Assembly: GCA_963783085.1 (NCBI GenBank)
Contig: CAWAMJ010000020.1
Span: 496,001 to 560,000 of the forward strand
Direction of reading: 5' to 3'
Origin: CAVYUC01 sp963783085
GTDB lineage: Bacteria > Bacteroidota > Bacteroidia > Bacteroidales > Prolixibacteraceae
Length of the DNA stretch: 64,000 nucleotides
Shown here piece by piece: positions 37,532 to 48,041 of this stretch. The notes under the pieces are model-generated. The model was not told the DNA's origin and searched no databases. It saw only the letters and a list, made by a program, of their open reading frames with translations. A program made the position numbers and the translations under genes. How positions within the stretch are numbered: position 1 is the stretch's first letter; every line of letters starts with the position of its first letter.

Positions 37532-38407
37532 ATGAAAACGATCCTTTTTATTCTGGTTTTATTCCTTCCGGTTGGTGGAATCTGCCAAAAAGATACAACC
37601 ATTTTTATCGGGATTAACGGCAGGTTGAACGATTCGGAACATCCCGTGGTAAAAAAGGAAATCGATTTCCGATCGGATACCAATGTGAAAATTGAAACGT
37701 GGAAAATGACAGGCGATCAATGGGAACCGGTTTACACGGAAAAAATAAGTATAGACAGTGATCGTTTATATGAAATTAAAATCAAGGGCGAAGAATTTTC
37801 TGAAAAGCTATCGCGTGTTTTTGAAACACAGAAAGATGGAAAAATCAAGTTCACCGATTGGATCGATAACCGGATTAAACGTACCGGATTTACACTGATG
37901 AGGATTCCTTTGGTCTTCGACGGCGAAGTAATAGAATTTTATAATAATGGCGATAAAAAGTCGGTTTCGGTATATAAAAACAATGAGTTGATATCCAACG
38001 AAAACTGGCTGCCGGGCGGGGAAAAATACATCAGCGATGTTTTTTATTCGGTTGACCGGGAGCCAAGGTATTCTCCCGGAATGAATGTAATGCACCATCA
38101 TATCCTGGAAATTTTTAGCGGTTCGAATGTGGATATTTCACAACTCGATGGAAAAATGATTATTGGTTTTGTGGTGATGCAAAATGGCGGGATCGAAGGC
38201 ATTCGAATTGAAAAGGGAATGGGCTCGCGGCTGAACGATTTGGCAATGAAAGCATTTCAAACGTTGCCGGGAACCTGGCAACCCGCCCGCCTCAACAGCG
38301 AAGAAGTACGATACTACCAGGTTTTTCCCATCAATTTTATTCATCAGGATTACGATTTCGATTTCCTTGATTTGCGGGGCAGCATGCTTTATTGGGAGAT
38401 AAATTAG
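37532..38407 (+). CDS. exported protein with TonB C-terminal domain
   Basis: 292 residues from the ATG at 37532. The signal peptide is MKTILFILVLFLPVGGICQ. The C-terminal 90 residues (IIGFVVMQNGGIEGIRIEKG, then FQTLPGTWQPARLNSEEVRYYQVFPINF) have the TonB_C pattern. There is no N-terminal anchor and no Pro-rich spacer, so it cannot work as a classical TonB; such isolated domains are common in Bacteroidota. The middle part (FDGEVIEFYNNGDKKSVSVYKN) resembles MORN-like beta-hairpin repeats. Function unknown. Confidence 0.75.
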   Translation: MKTILFILVLFLPVGGICQKDTTIFIGINGRLNDSEHPVVKKEIDFRSDTNVKIETWKMTGDQWEPVYTEKISIDSDRLYEIKIKGEEFSEKLSRVFETQKDGKIKFTDWIDNRIKRTGFTLMRIPLVFDGEVIEFYNNGDKKSVSVYKNNELISNENWLPGGEKYISDVFYSVDREPRYSPGMNVMHHHILEIFSGSNVDISQLDGKMIIGFVVMQNGGIEGIRIEKGMGSRLNDLAMKAFQTLPGTWQPARLNSEEVRYYQVFPINFIHQDYDFDFLDLRGSMLYWEIN

Positions 38408-38445
38408 GAAACGGTGAAACCGGATTCAGAGAAAAAGGTTTGTGT

Positions 38446-40341
38446 TTATTGGTTTAATTTTTTGAAGCGAACAGCCAATCCTGAATTTGCACCAATTTCG
38501 AAATTGATGATTGAATCAGCGGTTACTTTTCTTTTTTCAATTTTTACGTTGGTCGGAGATTCTGAATCCGGATCGTACGAATAAATGGTGGCTTCATAAT
38601 TTTCACCACTATTCAGGAAATTCAGATTAAGTTGAAGCGAGTTCGCTTTTTCACCGGTTAATGAGCCAAGAAACCAATTATCGCCTGATCTGCGCGCTAC
38701 TGTTGCAAATTCTCCGATTTTTCCTTCCACTACCTTTGTTTCGTCCCAAACCGTTGGAATCTGTTTGAAGAATTCCAGTTCCGGAACATTTTGAATAAAA
38801 CCCTCTGAACTTCCTGCGCCACCTTTTTTACCGGGCGATTCCGGGGGACGGTCGTACCAGTACAAAAACTGCCATGGACTGTACAACATCACTGCCTTAG
38901 CCAACTGCGATACGTGGCCTCCCATTTTTTCGGGTACCCGGGGAGCAAAATAGCAAATTGTATTGTCGCCGGCGCCGGCCAGCATCCGTGTAAAAAGGGT
39001 GATGAGCGTGTGGCGGTTCGACGGGCTTTCTTCATCGCCGCGAATTCCCTCCTGCGTCATCAGGTTCGGGTAAGTCCGCGAAAAACCAGTCGGCCTGTAT
39101 TCATCATGTATGTCGACCATCAACTGGTTTTCGGCAGCTTTTTTCACCGCTTCATGCAGCCAGGTCGTCCATTCCTGCGAACCAACCTGAACAAAACCAT
39201 ATTTCACGCCTTCAATTCCCCATGAATGATAAAGCGGCAGTATTGTATCGAGTTGGTTTTCCAGAGCACGCCGGTTTACGTACACAATTATTCCAATGTC
39301 TTTACTTTTGCCATATTCGATTACTTTATGCAAATCCAGCGGACCGGGCGAACGTTTCGGGTCGACTGTAATTGTTGTTGCATCGGAGTTTTCGTCGCCC
39401 TCGGGACCATACCAGCCGGCATCGAATTCCACGAATTGCAGTCCGTTTTCAGACGCAAAATCAACGCACGCAATTCCACCCTTTGTAGTCAATGTTACCT
39501 CGCGAATCACTTTCCCGGGTTTTATCCACGACACATCGTTGATGGCACACGATGCATTCAGGTTTAGTAAAAAGTAATTGTTTTCAAGTAACTCACCGGG
39601 TGATTTTCCAATCATGATGGTGCGCCACGGAGTAACGTACGGCAGCGAAACCTTTGCTTTTCCGTCCAGTGATGCGCTGAGCGAATTAGCTTTTTCTCCC
39701 GCTTCCAGCTTCATTCGCGGAAAATCAACCAGCCGTGCTTCGCCGAAAGCGAGATAAATCTTGCCAGCTTCAATAATCAGGGGGCGTTCGGCAGGTTGTA
39801 AAATATCGTTCACCCGAATTTTTTTGTACTCAGCCTGTGCGCGGTCGGCAACCCACACGCTATAGTTTTTATTCAGGGTGAATTCAGTCTGTTCTTTTTG
39901 AACCACCATCGAATCTGTTTCAGGCGCTGGTAAAAATGTATAATTGAACGCTACACCTTCATTATATGCCCTGAAAGCAACTTCAAATTCACGCCCGAGC
40001 GGAACTGTTTCCTTCAGATGAATCCGTAGCTGGTTGTATTTATCGGGAATTTCAGAGCGCCCGCCGTAAACCGGTTTCCAGATTTTATCGAAAGTCGTTT
40101 CAGATGTACTGACAACTTCAAGGTTTTTTCCAAAGGAAGGTTGATTCGCAAATTCAAATCCAAGCCTCGATTCCGGTATTATAACCGAGTCTTCATAGTC
40201 GACAGAATACAAGATTTGGGAATGGTCGTTAACATCAAAATGTACTTTGATTTTATGATCCGGACTTTGAAGCAAAACTCCGGATTGACGGGCACATGAT
40301 AATAACAGAACAGGAAAAAGAAGAGCAATCAGTTTTTTCAT
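38446..40341 (-). CDS. GH97 alpha-glucosidase-like lipoprotein, inverting type predicted
   Basis: 631 residues from the ATG at 40341-40339 (an upstream in-frame ATG adds 32 residues without a signal peptide). Lipobox VLLLSC, then the GH97 beta-sandwich, the TIM barrel (FVEFDAGWYGPEGDENSD, GIIVYVNRRALENQLD) and a C-terminal sandwich. At the position of the retaining-enzyme nucleophile Asp the sequence is GVKYGFV, i.e. Gly, as in the inverting SusB group. The candidate Glu residues are in DIHDEYRPTGFSRT and LMTQEGIRGDEES. It should release glucose from alpha-glucans at the cell surface or periplasm. No other Sus genes are nearby. Confidence 0.88.
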   Translation of the reverse strand: MKKLIALLFPVLLLSCARQSGVLLQSPDHKIKVHFDVNDHSQILYSVDYEDSVIIPESRLGFEFANQPSFGKNLEVVSTSETTFDKIWKPVYGGRSEIPDKYNQLRIHLKETVPLGREFEVAFRAYNEGVAFNYTFLPAPETDSMVVQKEQTEFTLNKNYSVWVADRAQAEYKKIRVNDILQPAERPLIIEAGKIYLAFGEARLVDFPRMKLEAGEKANSLSASLDGKAKVSLPYVTPWRTIMIGKSPGELLENNYFLLNLNASCAINDVSWIKPGKVIREVTLTTKGGIACVDFASENGLQFVEFDAGWYGPEGDENSDATTITVDPKRSPGPLDLHKVIEYGKSKDIGIIVYVNRRALENQLDTILPLYHSWGIEGVKYGFVQVGSQEWTTWLHEAVKKAAENQLMVDIHDEYRPTGFSRTYPNLMTQEGIRGDEESPSNRHTLITLFTRMLAGAGDNTICYFAPRVPEKMGGHVSQLAKAVMLYSPWQFLYWYDRPPESPGKKGGAGSSEGFIQNVPELEFFKQIPTVWDETKVVEGKIGEFATVARRSGDNWFLGSLTGEKANSLQLNLNFLNSGENYEATIYSYDPDSESPTNVKIEKRKVTADSIINFEIGANSGLAVRFKKLNQ

Positions 40342-40603
40342 TTTGGCTGGAATTAGTTCAGGCGTGAAAATACAAAAAGATTCAGAATTACGCCGAAACG
40401 GAAAAAGATAGGATTGAAAAGCGCCTGATTCAGCCACGTTCCTGATATTCTGTTAACGTATAAGCCGAACTATTTCACAATAAATTGTGCAACATGATTT
40501 TTGGGTATTGTTTTTAAGAACCATACCCACTAATTTTAATTAACCGGATGTGAGGATTCTTGTATATCCGCCCTAATAAAAATGAATTTTAAAAGTTACT
40601 GTC

Positions 40604-41677
40604 ATGAACCTGGAGGATTTAGGTTACAACGATAAAATTGAAAAACTGAGGATTGAGAGTTGCCTCGAAGAATTCGAAATTGGGAGGGTGGTTTCGGAAC
40701 ATAAAGAACGGTATATTGTACAGACAACTGCTGGTGGGTTTGAAGCGGAAATTACCGGAAATTTACGTTTTACGGCGAAAAGCAGGGAAGATTATCCGGC
40801 CGTGGGCGATTGGGTGGCGCTTGTAATTTACGATGCTGATTTCGCTGTTATTCTCAAAGTAATTCCGCGTTTTTCGGTGATTAGCCGGCAGGCGGTCGGA
40901 CAGTATGGTGAAAGACAAATTATCGCAACAAACGTCGATTATGCATTTGTGGTTCAGGCGGTAGACAGAGATTTTAACATCAACCGGCTGGAAAGATACC
41001 TGACTATTTGTTATTCGTCGAAAGTATCGCCGATAATTGTGCTGACAAAAACGGATTTGGCTGATGAACAACGACTTTCAAAATTGCTGGACAGCATAAC
41101 GGCCCGGTTGCCAAACGTTCCGGTGGTTGCCGTCAGTAACGAAACCCGGCGCGGATATATCGAACTGCAAAATACAATTGAAAAAGGCAAAACCTATTGT
41201 TTGCTTGGTTCTTCGGGCGTTGGAAAATCCACCCTGATAAATAACCTCTCCGGTAAGCCGATCATGAATACCGGCGCCATCAGCGAAAGCACAAACAAAG
41301 GAAGACATGTAACCAGCCACCGTGAATTGTTTGTTCTCGAAAACGGAGGAATACTTGTGGACAATCCCGGAATGCGGGAGGTTGGTGCAGCTGATACGGA
41401 AGACGGATTGGAAACCACATTCGAACGGATTGCCGGTATTTCTAAAAACTGCCGGTTCAGCGATTGTTCCCACACTGTGGAAACAGGTTGTGCAGTTATT
41501 GATGCGGTAGAAAGCGGGGAAATCGACGTAAGTTCTTACGAAAATTACCTGAAAATGCGAAAAGAAAAAATACATTTTGAATCGACCGTTGCTGAACGAA
41601 AGAAAAAGGAACGGAAATTTGGAAAAATGATGAAGAACTTTAAAAACAGCAGCTTTAAAAAGAGGCTTAAACCGTGA
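40604..41677 (+). CDS. rsgA: ribosome small-subunit-dependent GTPase A
   Basis: A 357-residue circularly permuted GTPase: N-terminal OB fold, then G4 (VLTKTDLAD), G1 (GSSGVGKSTLINNL) and G3 (DNPGMREV). A C-terminal zinc site follows (CRFSDCSHTVETGC, Cys-Cys-His-Cys). The order G4-G1-G3 is diagnostic. It helps mature the 30S subunit. The basic C-terminus (KKKERKFGKMMKNFK) is longer than in the Escherichia protein. The 260 bases upstream (40342-40603) hold no gene. Confidence 0.95.
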   Translation: MNLEDLGYNDKIEKLRIESCLEEFEIGRVVSEHKERYIVQTTAGGFEAEITGNLRFTAKSREDYPAVGDWVALVIYDADFAVILKVIPRFSVISRQAVGQYGERQIIATNVDYAFVVQAVDRDFNINRLERYLTICYSSKVSPIIVLTKTDLADEQRLSKLLDSITARLPNVPVVAVSNETRRGYIELQNTIEKGKTYCLLGSSGVGKSTLINNLSGKPIMNTGAISESTNKGRHVTSHRELFVLENGGILVDNPGMREVGAADTEDGLETTFERIAGISKNCRFSDCSHTVETGCAVIDAVESGEIDVSSYENYLKMRKEKIHFESTVAERKKKERKFGKMMKNFKNSSFKKRLKP

Positions 41678-41686
41678 AACCAAATG

Positions 41687-42160
41687 TTACCGTTCCGGCT
41701 GATATCCTTCGTCTTCAGGAAGGTTCGGCTGCATGGAAGCTTCTACTGCCAGTTGATCGCAGCGTTCGTTTAGCGGATTGTTGGCGTGGCCTTTTACCCA
41801 CACGAATTTCACCCGGTGTTTTTTATACAATTCGAGGAAACGTATCCAGAGGTCGGGATTTTTTTTGCCTTTAAACCGCTTTTTCACCCAATTGAATACC
41901 CAGCCTTTTTCCACCGCATCGGCCACATATCTGGAATCGGTGTAAACGGTAACATCGCTGTTGGGTATTTTCAGCGCCTCGAGCGCGGTAATCACAGCCA
42001 GCAATTCCATGCGGTTATTGGTTGTGTTGCGGAATCCGGCAGAAAGTTCTTTCCGGTACTGTCCCGAGAGAAGGACGATTCCGTAGCCTCCGGGACCCGG
42101 ATTTCCGCGTGCTGCTCCGTCAGTGTAAATGGTGATATTCGGTCCGGCCATTAATAACAT
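41687..42160 (-). CDS. rnhA: ribonuclease HI
   Basis: A 157-residue RNase H with the four catalytic acids: IYTDGAARGNPGPGGYG (D), NNRMELLAVITALE (E), VYTDSRYVADAV (D) and NERCDQLA (D), plus the basic protrusion WVKKRFKGKKNPDLW and H in VKGHANNP. The start may be the ATG at 42160 or the one three codons later; the latter begins MAGPNITIYTDG and is equally plausible. It degrades RNA in RNA-DNA hybrids. The second RNase H of the window, 4 kb from rnhB. Confidence 0.95.
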   Translation of the reverse strand: MLLMAGPNITIYTDGAARGNPGPGGYGIVLLSGQYRKELSAGFRNTTNNRMELLAVITALEALKIPNSDVTVYTDSRYVADAVEKGWVFNWVKKRFKGKKNPDLWIRFLELYKKHRVKFVWVKGHANNPLNERCDQLAVEASMQPNLPEDEGYQPER

Positions 42161-42249
42161 TTATTTATTTCGACTGCAAAGAAGGGAGTAAAATCAATAA
42201 ATCGCAATATTTCTGTAAAGAATGTCGCATCCGCGAAAATATCAACCAA

Positions 42250-42280
42250 ACAAAAACCCCGTCGGATGAACGACAGGGTC
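42250..42280 (-). terminator. terminator of the S46 peptidase gene
   Basis: On the minus strand: stem ACCCTGTC/GACGGGGT (one G-U pair) with an 8-base loop, followed by TTTTTGTTTGG, 26 bases past the stop codon at 42306. It also separates the gene from rnhA. Confidence 0.75.
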
Positions 42281-42305
42281 TTTGTATTGCATTCGTTTGA
42301 TCGCT

Positions 42306-44459
42306 TTATTCCACGATGTTCATTTCTTTGATGAGGTTGGTAGCTCCGGCGTATTTGTCAATTACCCAAAGCACAAAACGGATATCGACATTGATGCAGC
42401 GCTGCAGGTCGGGTTCGAAGGCAATATCGCCGCTCATGGCTTCCCAGTTGCCATCGAATGCGATTCCAATCAGTTCGCCTTTTCCGTTCATTACCGGACT
42501 GCCCGAGTTTCCTCCTGTAATATCATTGTTGGTGATAAAACAGGTGTGTAGTTTTCCGTCTTCATCCATATACCGGCCGAAATCCTGCTCCAGAACCAGT
42601 TCTTTCATCCGTTGCGGAACATCGAACTCATCGTCGCCCGGAATTTCTTTCTCCAGGTAACCGTCGGTTGTGGTGTAGTATTTATAAATCACACCATCGC
42701 GCGGTTCATAGTCGAGCACTTTTCCGTAAGTGAGCCTCATGGTGGAGTTGGCGTCCGGATAAAAATCGCGGTCTTTCAACATTTCTGTTAAACCGGCAAC
42801 AAACAGCCTTCTTCCGCGTGCAAGTTTTTCGTTTTCATCGTTGGCCATTTCGCTTATTTTCCGGAACGTATCGAAAATATCCTGTGCTGCCTGGAAAGCC
42901 ATGTCTTTTTCCAAAGTTTTCAAGGAAGGATTGCTCAGGAATTCCAGCACTTCTTCCTTATTGTCGAAGATGGTTTTGCTGAACATTTTTTCAGCGTATT
43001 TCGAGAAGTCGCCTTTGTACTTTTTTTCAACCGTCGAAAAGAACGCGGGATAAAATTCAGGGGCGTTTTTGTCGGCGTACAACTGCAACAATTCCGCCAC
43101 GACTTTTTCGTCGGTTGCCGCGTCATAATCTTTGAAATAATCATCCACGCTTTCCTTTATCCGTTCGGCAACCGCAGCCACCCGTTCTTTGTTCACATCG
43201 TCCTGTTGCAACATGCGGTAAAGCGGCATTGTTCGGTAGGCGAACATAAAAATTTCGGGGCCGCGAATCATAGCTTCCGACAGGTATTCGCGCGCTTTGT
43301 CATCATCAATATGCGCGTAGGAATCGGCAATTAAATCAAGCGCTTCGCCATATTTTTCGACGCGTGCGTCGTCGGCATTCACCCATTTTTCAAATTGGTC
43401 TTCGAGGGCTTTTTTCTTGGCTACTACATGCAGGGCGTCCAATCCTTTGTTTTGTCCGATGCTGTATTTGTAATAGTTGGAACTTCTTGCATATTTGGAC
43501 GCATACTGAATCCGGGCTTTTGGGCTGGTGCTCATATAGTCCTTCAGGATATCGAGTTTTTTCTGCCGCACGTTAATACGTGCCGGGTTAGTTACATCCA
43601 TGGTATAGTTAATGCCGAAAGAAGTTTTGTAACGATTGGTAGATCCCGGGTAACCCATCACCATTGCAAAATCGCCCTCGTCGATTCCTTTGATTGAAAT
43701 CGGCAGAAAATATTTGGGATGATAGGGAATATTTTCTTCGGAATATTCAGCCGGTTTTCCATCGGGGCCGCTGTATACCCTGAAAATACTGAAATCGGCG
43801 GTGTGCCTCGGCCACATCCAGTTGTCCGTGTCGCCTCCGAATTTTCCGAGTGCCTGCGGCGGAGCCCCTACCAAACGTACGTCGCGGAACGTTTCGGCTA
43901 CAAAAAGATAATATTTATTCGAATTGAAAAAACTGCGTACATAAGTTTCGTAATGCGTGTCGCCTTTGGCATCTCTTTCCAGTTCAGAGGAAGCCATCAT
44001 TATTTTTGCATCTCTTTGTTCTTCTGTCATATCGTTGGTAACATCGGCCAATACTTTGTCCGTAACATCTTCGATGCGTATCAGAAAAGTTACCGTTTTG
44101 CCGGGATTTGGAAGTTCCTCGTCACGCGACATGGCCCAGAACCCGTCTTGTAAATAATCATGCTCTACCGTTGAGTGGCTTTGAATTTCACCAAATCCGC
44201 AGTGGTGGTTGGTAAGCAATAATCCATCATTTGAAACCAGTTCGGCGGTACAGGAACCGTGGTCGAGCGCTACAACGGCATCTTTGATGCTGGCGTTGTT
44301 GATATCGTAAATATCTTTGGCGCTGAGTTCCAACCCCATCTTGTGCATTTCATCGATGTTCAATTTTTGAATCAGCGAAGGGAGCCACATTCCTTCGTCG
44401 GCTACTGCCATCCCAAAAAATAAGACCGTTGATAGCAGTACTAACATTAATTTTCTCAT
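42306..44459 (-). CDS. S46 family dipeptidyl-peptidase, DPP7-like
   Basis: A 717-residue exported protease with a signal peptide ending MAVA before DEGMWLPSL. The catalytic triad is visible: His in LLLTNHHCGFG (85-86), Asp in WMWPRHTADFSIFRVY and Ser in DITGGNSGSPVMNG. Eighteen residues after the Ser is Gly (AFDGNWEAMSGD); this position is Gly in DPP7 (hydrophobic P1) and Arg in DPP11 (acidic P1), so DPP7-type specificity is predicted. It removes dipeptides from peptide N-termini in the periplasm, feeding amino-acid fermentation. Confidence 0.92.
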   Translation of the reverse strand: MRKLMLVLLSTVLFFGMAVADEGMWLPSLIQKLNIDEMHKMGLELSAKDIYDINNASIKDAVVALDHGSCTAELVSNDGLLLTNHHCGFGEIQSHSTVEHDYLQDGFWAMSRDEELPNPGKTVTFLIRIEDVTDKVLADVTNDMTEEQRDAKIMMASSELERDAKGDTHYETYVRSFFNSNKYYLFVAETFRDVRLVGAPPQALGKFGGDTDNWMWPRHTADFSIFRVYSGPDGKPAEYSEENIPYHPKYFLPISIKGIDEGDFAMVMGYPGSTNRYKTSFGINYTMDVTNPARINVRQKKLDILKDYMSTSPKARIQYASKYARSSNYYKYSIGQNKGLDALHVVAKKKALEDQFEKWVNADDARVEKYGEALDLIADSYAHIDDDKAREYLSEAMIRGPEIFMFAYRTMPLYRMLQQDDVNKERVAAVAERIKESVDDYFKDYDAATDEKVVAELLQLYADKNAPEFYPAFFSTVEKKYKGDFSKYAEKMFSKTIFDNKEEVLEFLSNPSLKTLEKDMAFQAAQDIFDTFRKISEMANDENEKLARGRRLFVAGLTEMLKDRDFYPDANSTMRLTYGKVLDYEPRDGVIYKYYTTTDGYLEKEIPGDDEFDVPQRMKELVLEQDFGRYMDEDGKLHTCFITNNDITGGNSGSPVMNGKGELIGIAFDGNWEAMSGDIAFEPDLQRCINVDIRFVLWVIDKYAGATNLIKEMNIVE

Positions 44460-44491
44460 TTTCTTTACTTCTTTTTTAAAATTATAACTTG

Positions 44492-44499
44492 CAAATATA
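44492..44499 (-). promoter_or_regulatory. probable -7 element for S46 peptidase gene
   Basis: Reads TATATTTG on the minus strand (TAnnTTTG consensus), 32 bases before the start codon; no -33 match at the usual spacing. Confidence 0.4.
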
Positions 44500-44504
44500 G
44501 TTTT

Positions 44505-47500
44505 TCAAATTTCATTGCCCCGCGTGATTTTATTTTTTTGCCATCCGCGGGTAACAATCAAATGTTGCCATACAAACAGAAGTAACAACGAAACCAAAAT
44601 ACCGCTAATTCCGCCTGCAATGTATGGTATGTTTTGTATACCAATTATTTCCCTGATTGTTTTGAGGAGTGGTAAAACTCCGAAAGCCAGGGGGATCCAT
44701 TCAAAATGAAACCGGATAAAATAATAGTAAATTATGAGCAGGGAAAGTGCAATTACTGTACCGGAAATCAACCATGGAATTAGTTCACGATAGGAAAGTG
44801 CCATGATTGCAAGCCCTGCCAAAAAAGCAAATGAAATCCCGATCCATTTTTGGGAAGTCCAGCTTTTTGTGTACGTATCGATAGCCAAAAAGAAAACAAT
44901 TGCAAAAGCCGGGTAAAAAACGATATCTGTTATTTGATCGGTTATAATACCCGCAAAAGGAACAGCGCCGTTCAGGATAATCATAGCTCAGCCAATCGGG
45001 CGAGATTTTCGGAACAATCAATTTTACGGCACTCAGAATTCCTGCCATTAATATTCCAAGTGCAACGGCATACAAAGCGTTTAATTTCCCGGGTTTTTCC
45101 CTGACAGGCAGCCATCCCGGAGTTGCTGCAACAAAGATGGAATTGAACAGGCTGATAAAAATGCCTGAAATGGCCATGCTTATCAAAATCGTCAGAATAA
45201 AACGGTCGAACGGCACTTGTGTCGTGTATGCGGAAATCAGGTTAGGAAAGTTCATCCACACACTCGCGATGTAAACCAAAATGAAAAAAGGGATGGCAAA
45301 AATGAAGATTTTCAGGTTGAACTTCCTGCGTGTCCAGCGAATAATAGCCAGGATAAGCCCCAGCAGGATGGTGCCGATGATCAGAACATTTCCGAAAATC
45401 TGAAATACCGATTGTTTGCTGTTGGTGTCTTTATAACTGCGAACCCACTCCTCGGGAACGTGCACGTACCAATTTGTACCGGTTACTTCATCACCTGACA
45501 GTTCTATTTCATAGCGCCCCTGTCCTTCGCTTAGCGGATAATCGACGGTATCGGCATAAACAAATTCCCAGTCGGTGCGGTTTTCCTGTTTTTGTGGCGT
45601 CACCGAAACTTCTTTCAAATGATTTCGGTCGACCGAATATGATGCAACCAAAGCTGAATCCACAATGGATCGGGCTTCTTCCAGTGTTAAATTGGCACCG
45701 GATTGTTTTTCCGGAATCCGGTGGATTATTTCACGGATGCTTCCATCATTATTCACGCCGATTACGAACTCTTCCGTTCTTTCCTCCGCTTTTCCCGTTG
45801 TTTTTACCAGCCTGACCTGCCAGTGTGGCGGTGGTAAAAATTTACCGATCATTTGGTGGTAAACGCTTTCTCCGCCTTGTCGCCACACGAAAACATCCGG
45901 CACATTTACCGACCCAACTACCGAAGTCAACACCTTCCAATCTGCCGCACCAATGTTGTATTTTGTTGTAAGTGAATCGATTGCTGTTTCAACTGCTTCT
46001 TGTTTTTTCAGGTTTAAAACAGGAGAATCAGTTGTAAACGGGGTGAAATAAATCCACAGGGCCAAACCGGCAACACCCAGCGGGACCAGCCATTTTTCAA
46101 CATTTAATTTTTGAATGGTAGTAACGGTTTCTGTGACTTCTGTTTTTTCCGGAGCTGCGTGTTCAATCCAGGCTTCGTTTCGGCTTTCCTCAGGCACTTT
46201 TTTCCACCTTCCGTTTCGCAACCGGATGAAAAGAACAATAAAAAGTGGCAGGAAGAGAAATAACAGAACAAATGAACGATCGATCCAGATTCCGTCCGAC
46301 TTCGAAACCCAAAGTGGCAGGCTAATCCAAAAAACATCGACTGTGAAATGAGCGATGACCGCAGGAAGTATTCCGTAGAAAATGTAAATGATTCCCATGA
46401 GTGTAAACGGAACCACCATTTCCAGTATTCGGGCGTAGGAGGGTTGCTGTGCATAGTTTGCATGCGCGGCGCCAAAAACCAGCGTTTGCAAAACCAGAAC
46501 AACAATGATCCATAAATTCCGCGATTTTTTGTTTTTTGTTAGCAGAAAAACACCGGCAATGGGAACAGCCCGAAACAACGATTCTTCCCAGAATCCTGCC
46601 TGAAGTGAAATAGCTATGGAATCGAGCCAGGGGAAATAATTGGCCAGAATATTAGGATCCGACAAGGTGTCTGCGGGGCTCCACCAACCAAAGTGGGTGG
46701 TTGTTACCAGGTAAAAAAGTACATCGAAACCAATAATGATGACGGCAAACAGATAACCAGCCACGGTTCGGCCCAACACCGGCAGTGTACCTCCCGTGCC
46801 GGCAGACCATAATTTCCACCATTGCAGGTGCCTCGGGAAAGCCATCCGGTCCAGTCCTTCGGCAGCCATAAACGATACGGCAATGATGGAACCGAAACCC
46901 AAAGCGCCCATGAAGCTGCTTAATATTTGACGCAGCAGAAAATTCGAACCCGACGTGGAGGTATCGTACGAAAACCAGGAAAACTGAAGACTGTTTAGCG
47001 ATAGTAAAAAAACCGATGCCAGCGCAATGCCAATTCCCCAAAAAACAGCGGGTTTCCAAATCAACCTGCGCCTTCGTAAAAGAATAAATATGGAAAAAAT
47101 TACACCGAACAATCCATAAATAATCACAATAATGGCAGTGGCAATCGTTGCGATAGTGTCGTTGGCCGAACGCATTTCAGAATAGCGGCGATCGAAATTT
47201 TCAGGAATTTTTACATAATGATCAACCGCCGTCAACCGGTCGCCGCTTACTGTTAACCTCAGCCTGAATTTTCCTTCACCCACTGCTTTGGCGGTTCGTT
47301 CGTAAACAAAGGTATGGTCGACCCTGCCGTTGGTTTGTTCTTCTTTCGATTGTTCCACCAGTGCGTAGGGTTCCAAATCAATATTCCAGTTGTAAATGGC
47401 ATTGTGTTCCGCAATTTTCAGAGCTTCTTCTGCAGTTAGTGCCGGGCCTTTTTCTGTTTCCGGAATTTTTTCGGTAAAGCCGTATTTTTCTCCGTTTGGT

Positions 47501-47874
47501 TTGAAACGGAAAACCGCTTCGCTGGCTTCCTGTTCTTTAAAATGCCTGACTGACCAATAATACGGCTGGTAATATCCTTCTGCAATAATCTGGTTAAAGG
47601 TATCCAGTCCGCCCGATTCAAGTTCAGTAAAATTCTGAAAATGACTGTCGTTTCTAAAAGCAGCAGCTTGTTTAAAACCTTCCGGACCAATTTCAAATTC
47701 CTCCGCAAGCCGGGCAGCTTGTTTGAGCGCTTCTTCGCGGTTCATCTGAATATTTACATTTACAAGGCTGTTGGCTTTGTCGAAATTAAAATAAACATAA
47801 ACAGCGCTCGCACAGGCCAGCAACAGAAAAACCAGCCAGGACAGGGGACGATGAAATAAATCGTTATTTCTCAT
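44505..47874 (-). pseudogene. large CPBP intramembrane metalloprotease, one frame break near the C-terminus
   Basis: The frame from 47874 covers about 960 valid residues, and the last 160 continue in the next frame (44984-44505: MIILNGAVPFAGIITDQ to the end). One extra base near 44986 would explain it, and joined length is about 1,120. Centre: CPBP/Abi protease with EESLFRAVPIAG, LVFGAAHANY and AVIAHFTVDVFW (EExxxR, FxxxH and HxxxD). Two extracytoplasmic domains of related sequence lie on either side (FVYERTAKAVGEGKFRLRL and FVYADTVDYPLSEGQGRYEI), an internal duplication. The protein spans the inner membrane many times. Substrates unknown. Confidence 0.85.
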
Positions 47875-48041
47875 GGTTCACACGTAGATTTTAATTTGTA
47901 TGGAATAGTCTGTGATAATTACAAAATCAAAGTTTAATGCATTCTGATTTTACAGACTGTTTATTGATTCATGGGATGATTTTCATTGCCGAAATGGCGA
48001 AATGACTTATATTTCGATAAAATTATAAAAATCTACAATCA

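Noticed and set aside
40342..40437. 32-residue N-terminal extension of the GH97 protein
   Set aside because: It would bury the lipoprotein signal peptide; the ATG at 40341 gives a correct lipobox.
44980..44995. programmed frameshift in the CPBP gene
   Set aside because: No slippery heptamer or downstream pseudoknot is evident; a one-base insertion, as in other broken genes here, is simpler.
44850..47859. several plus-strand reading frames inside the CPBP gene
   Set aside because: All lie antisense to a continuous membrane-protease frame and show no family motifs.
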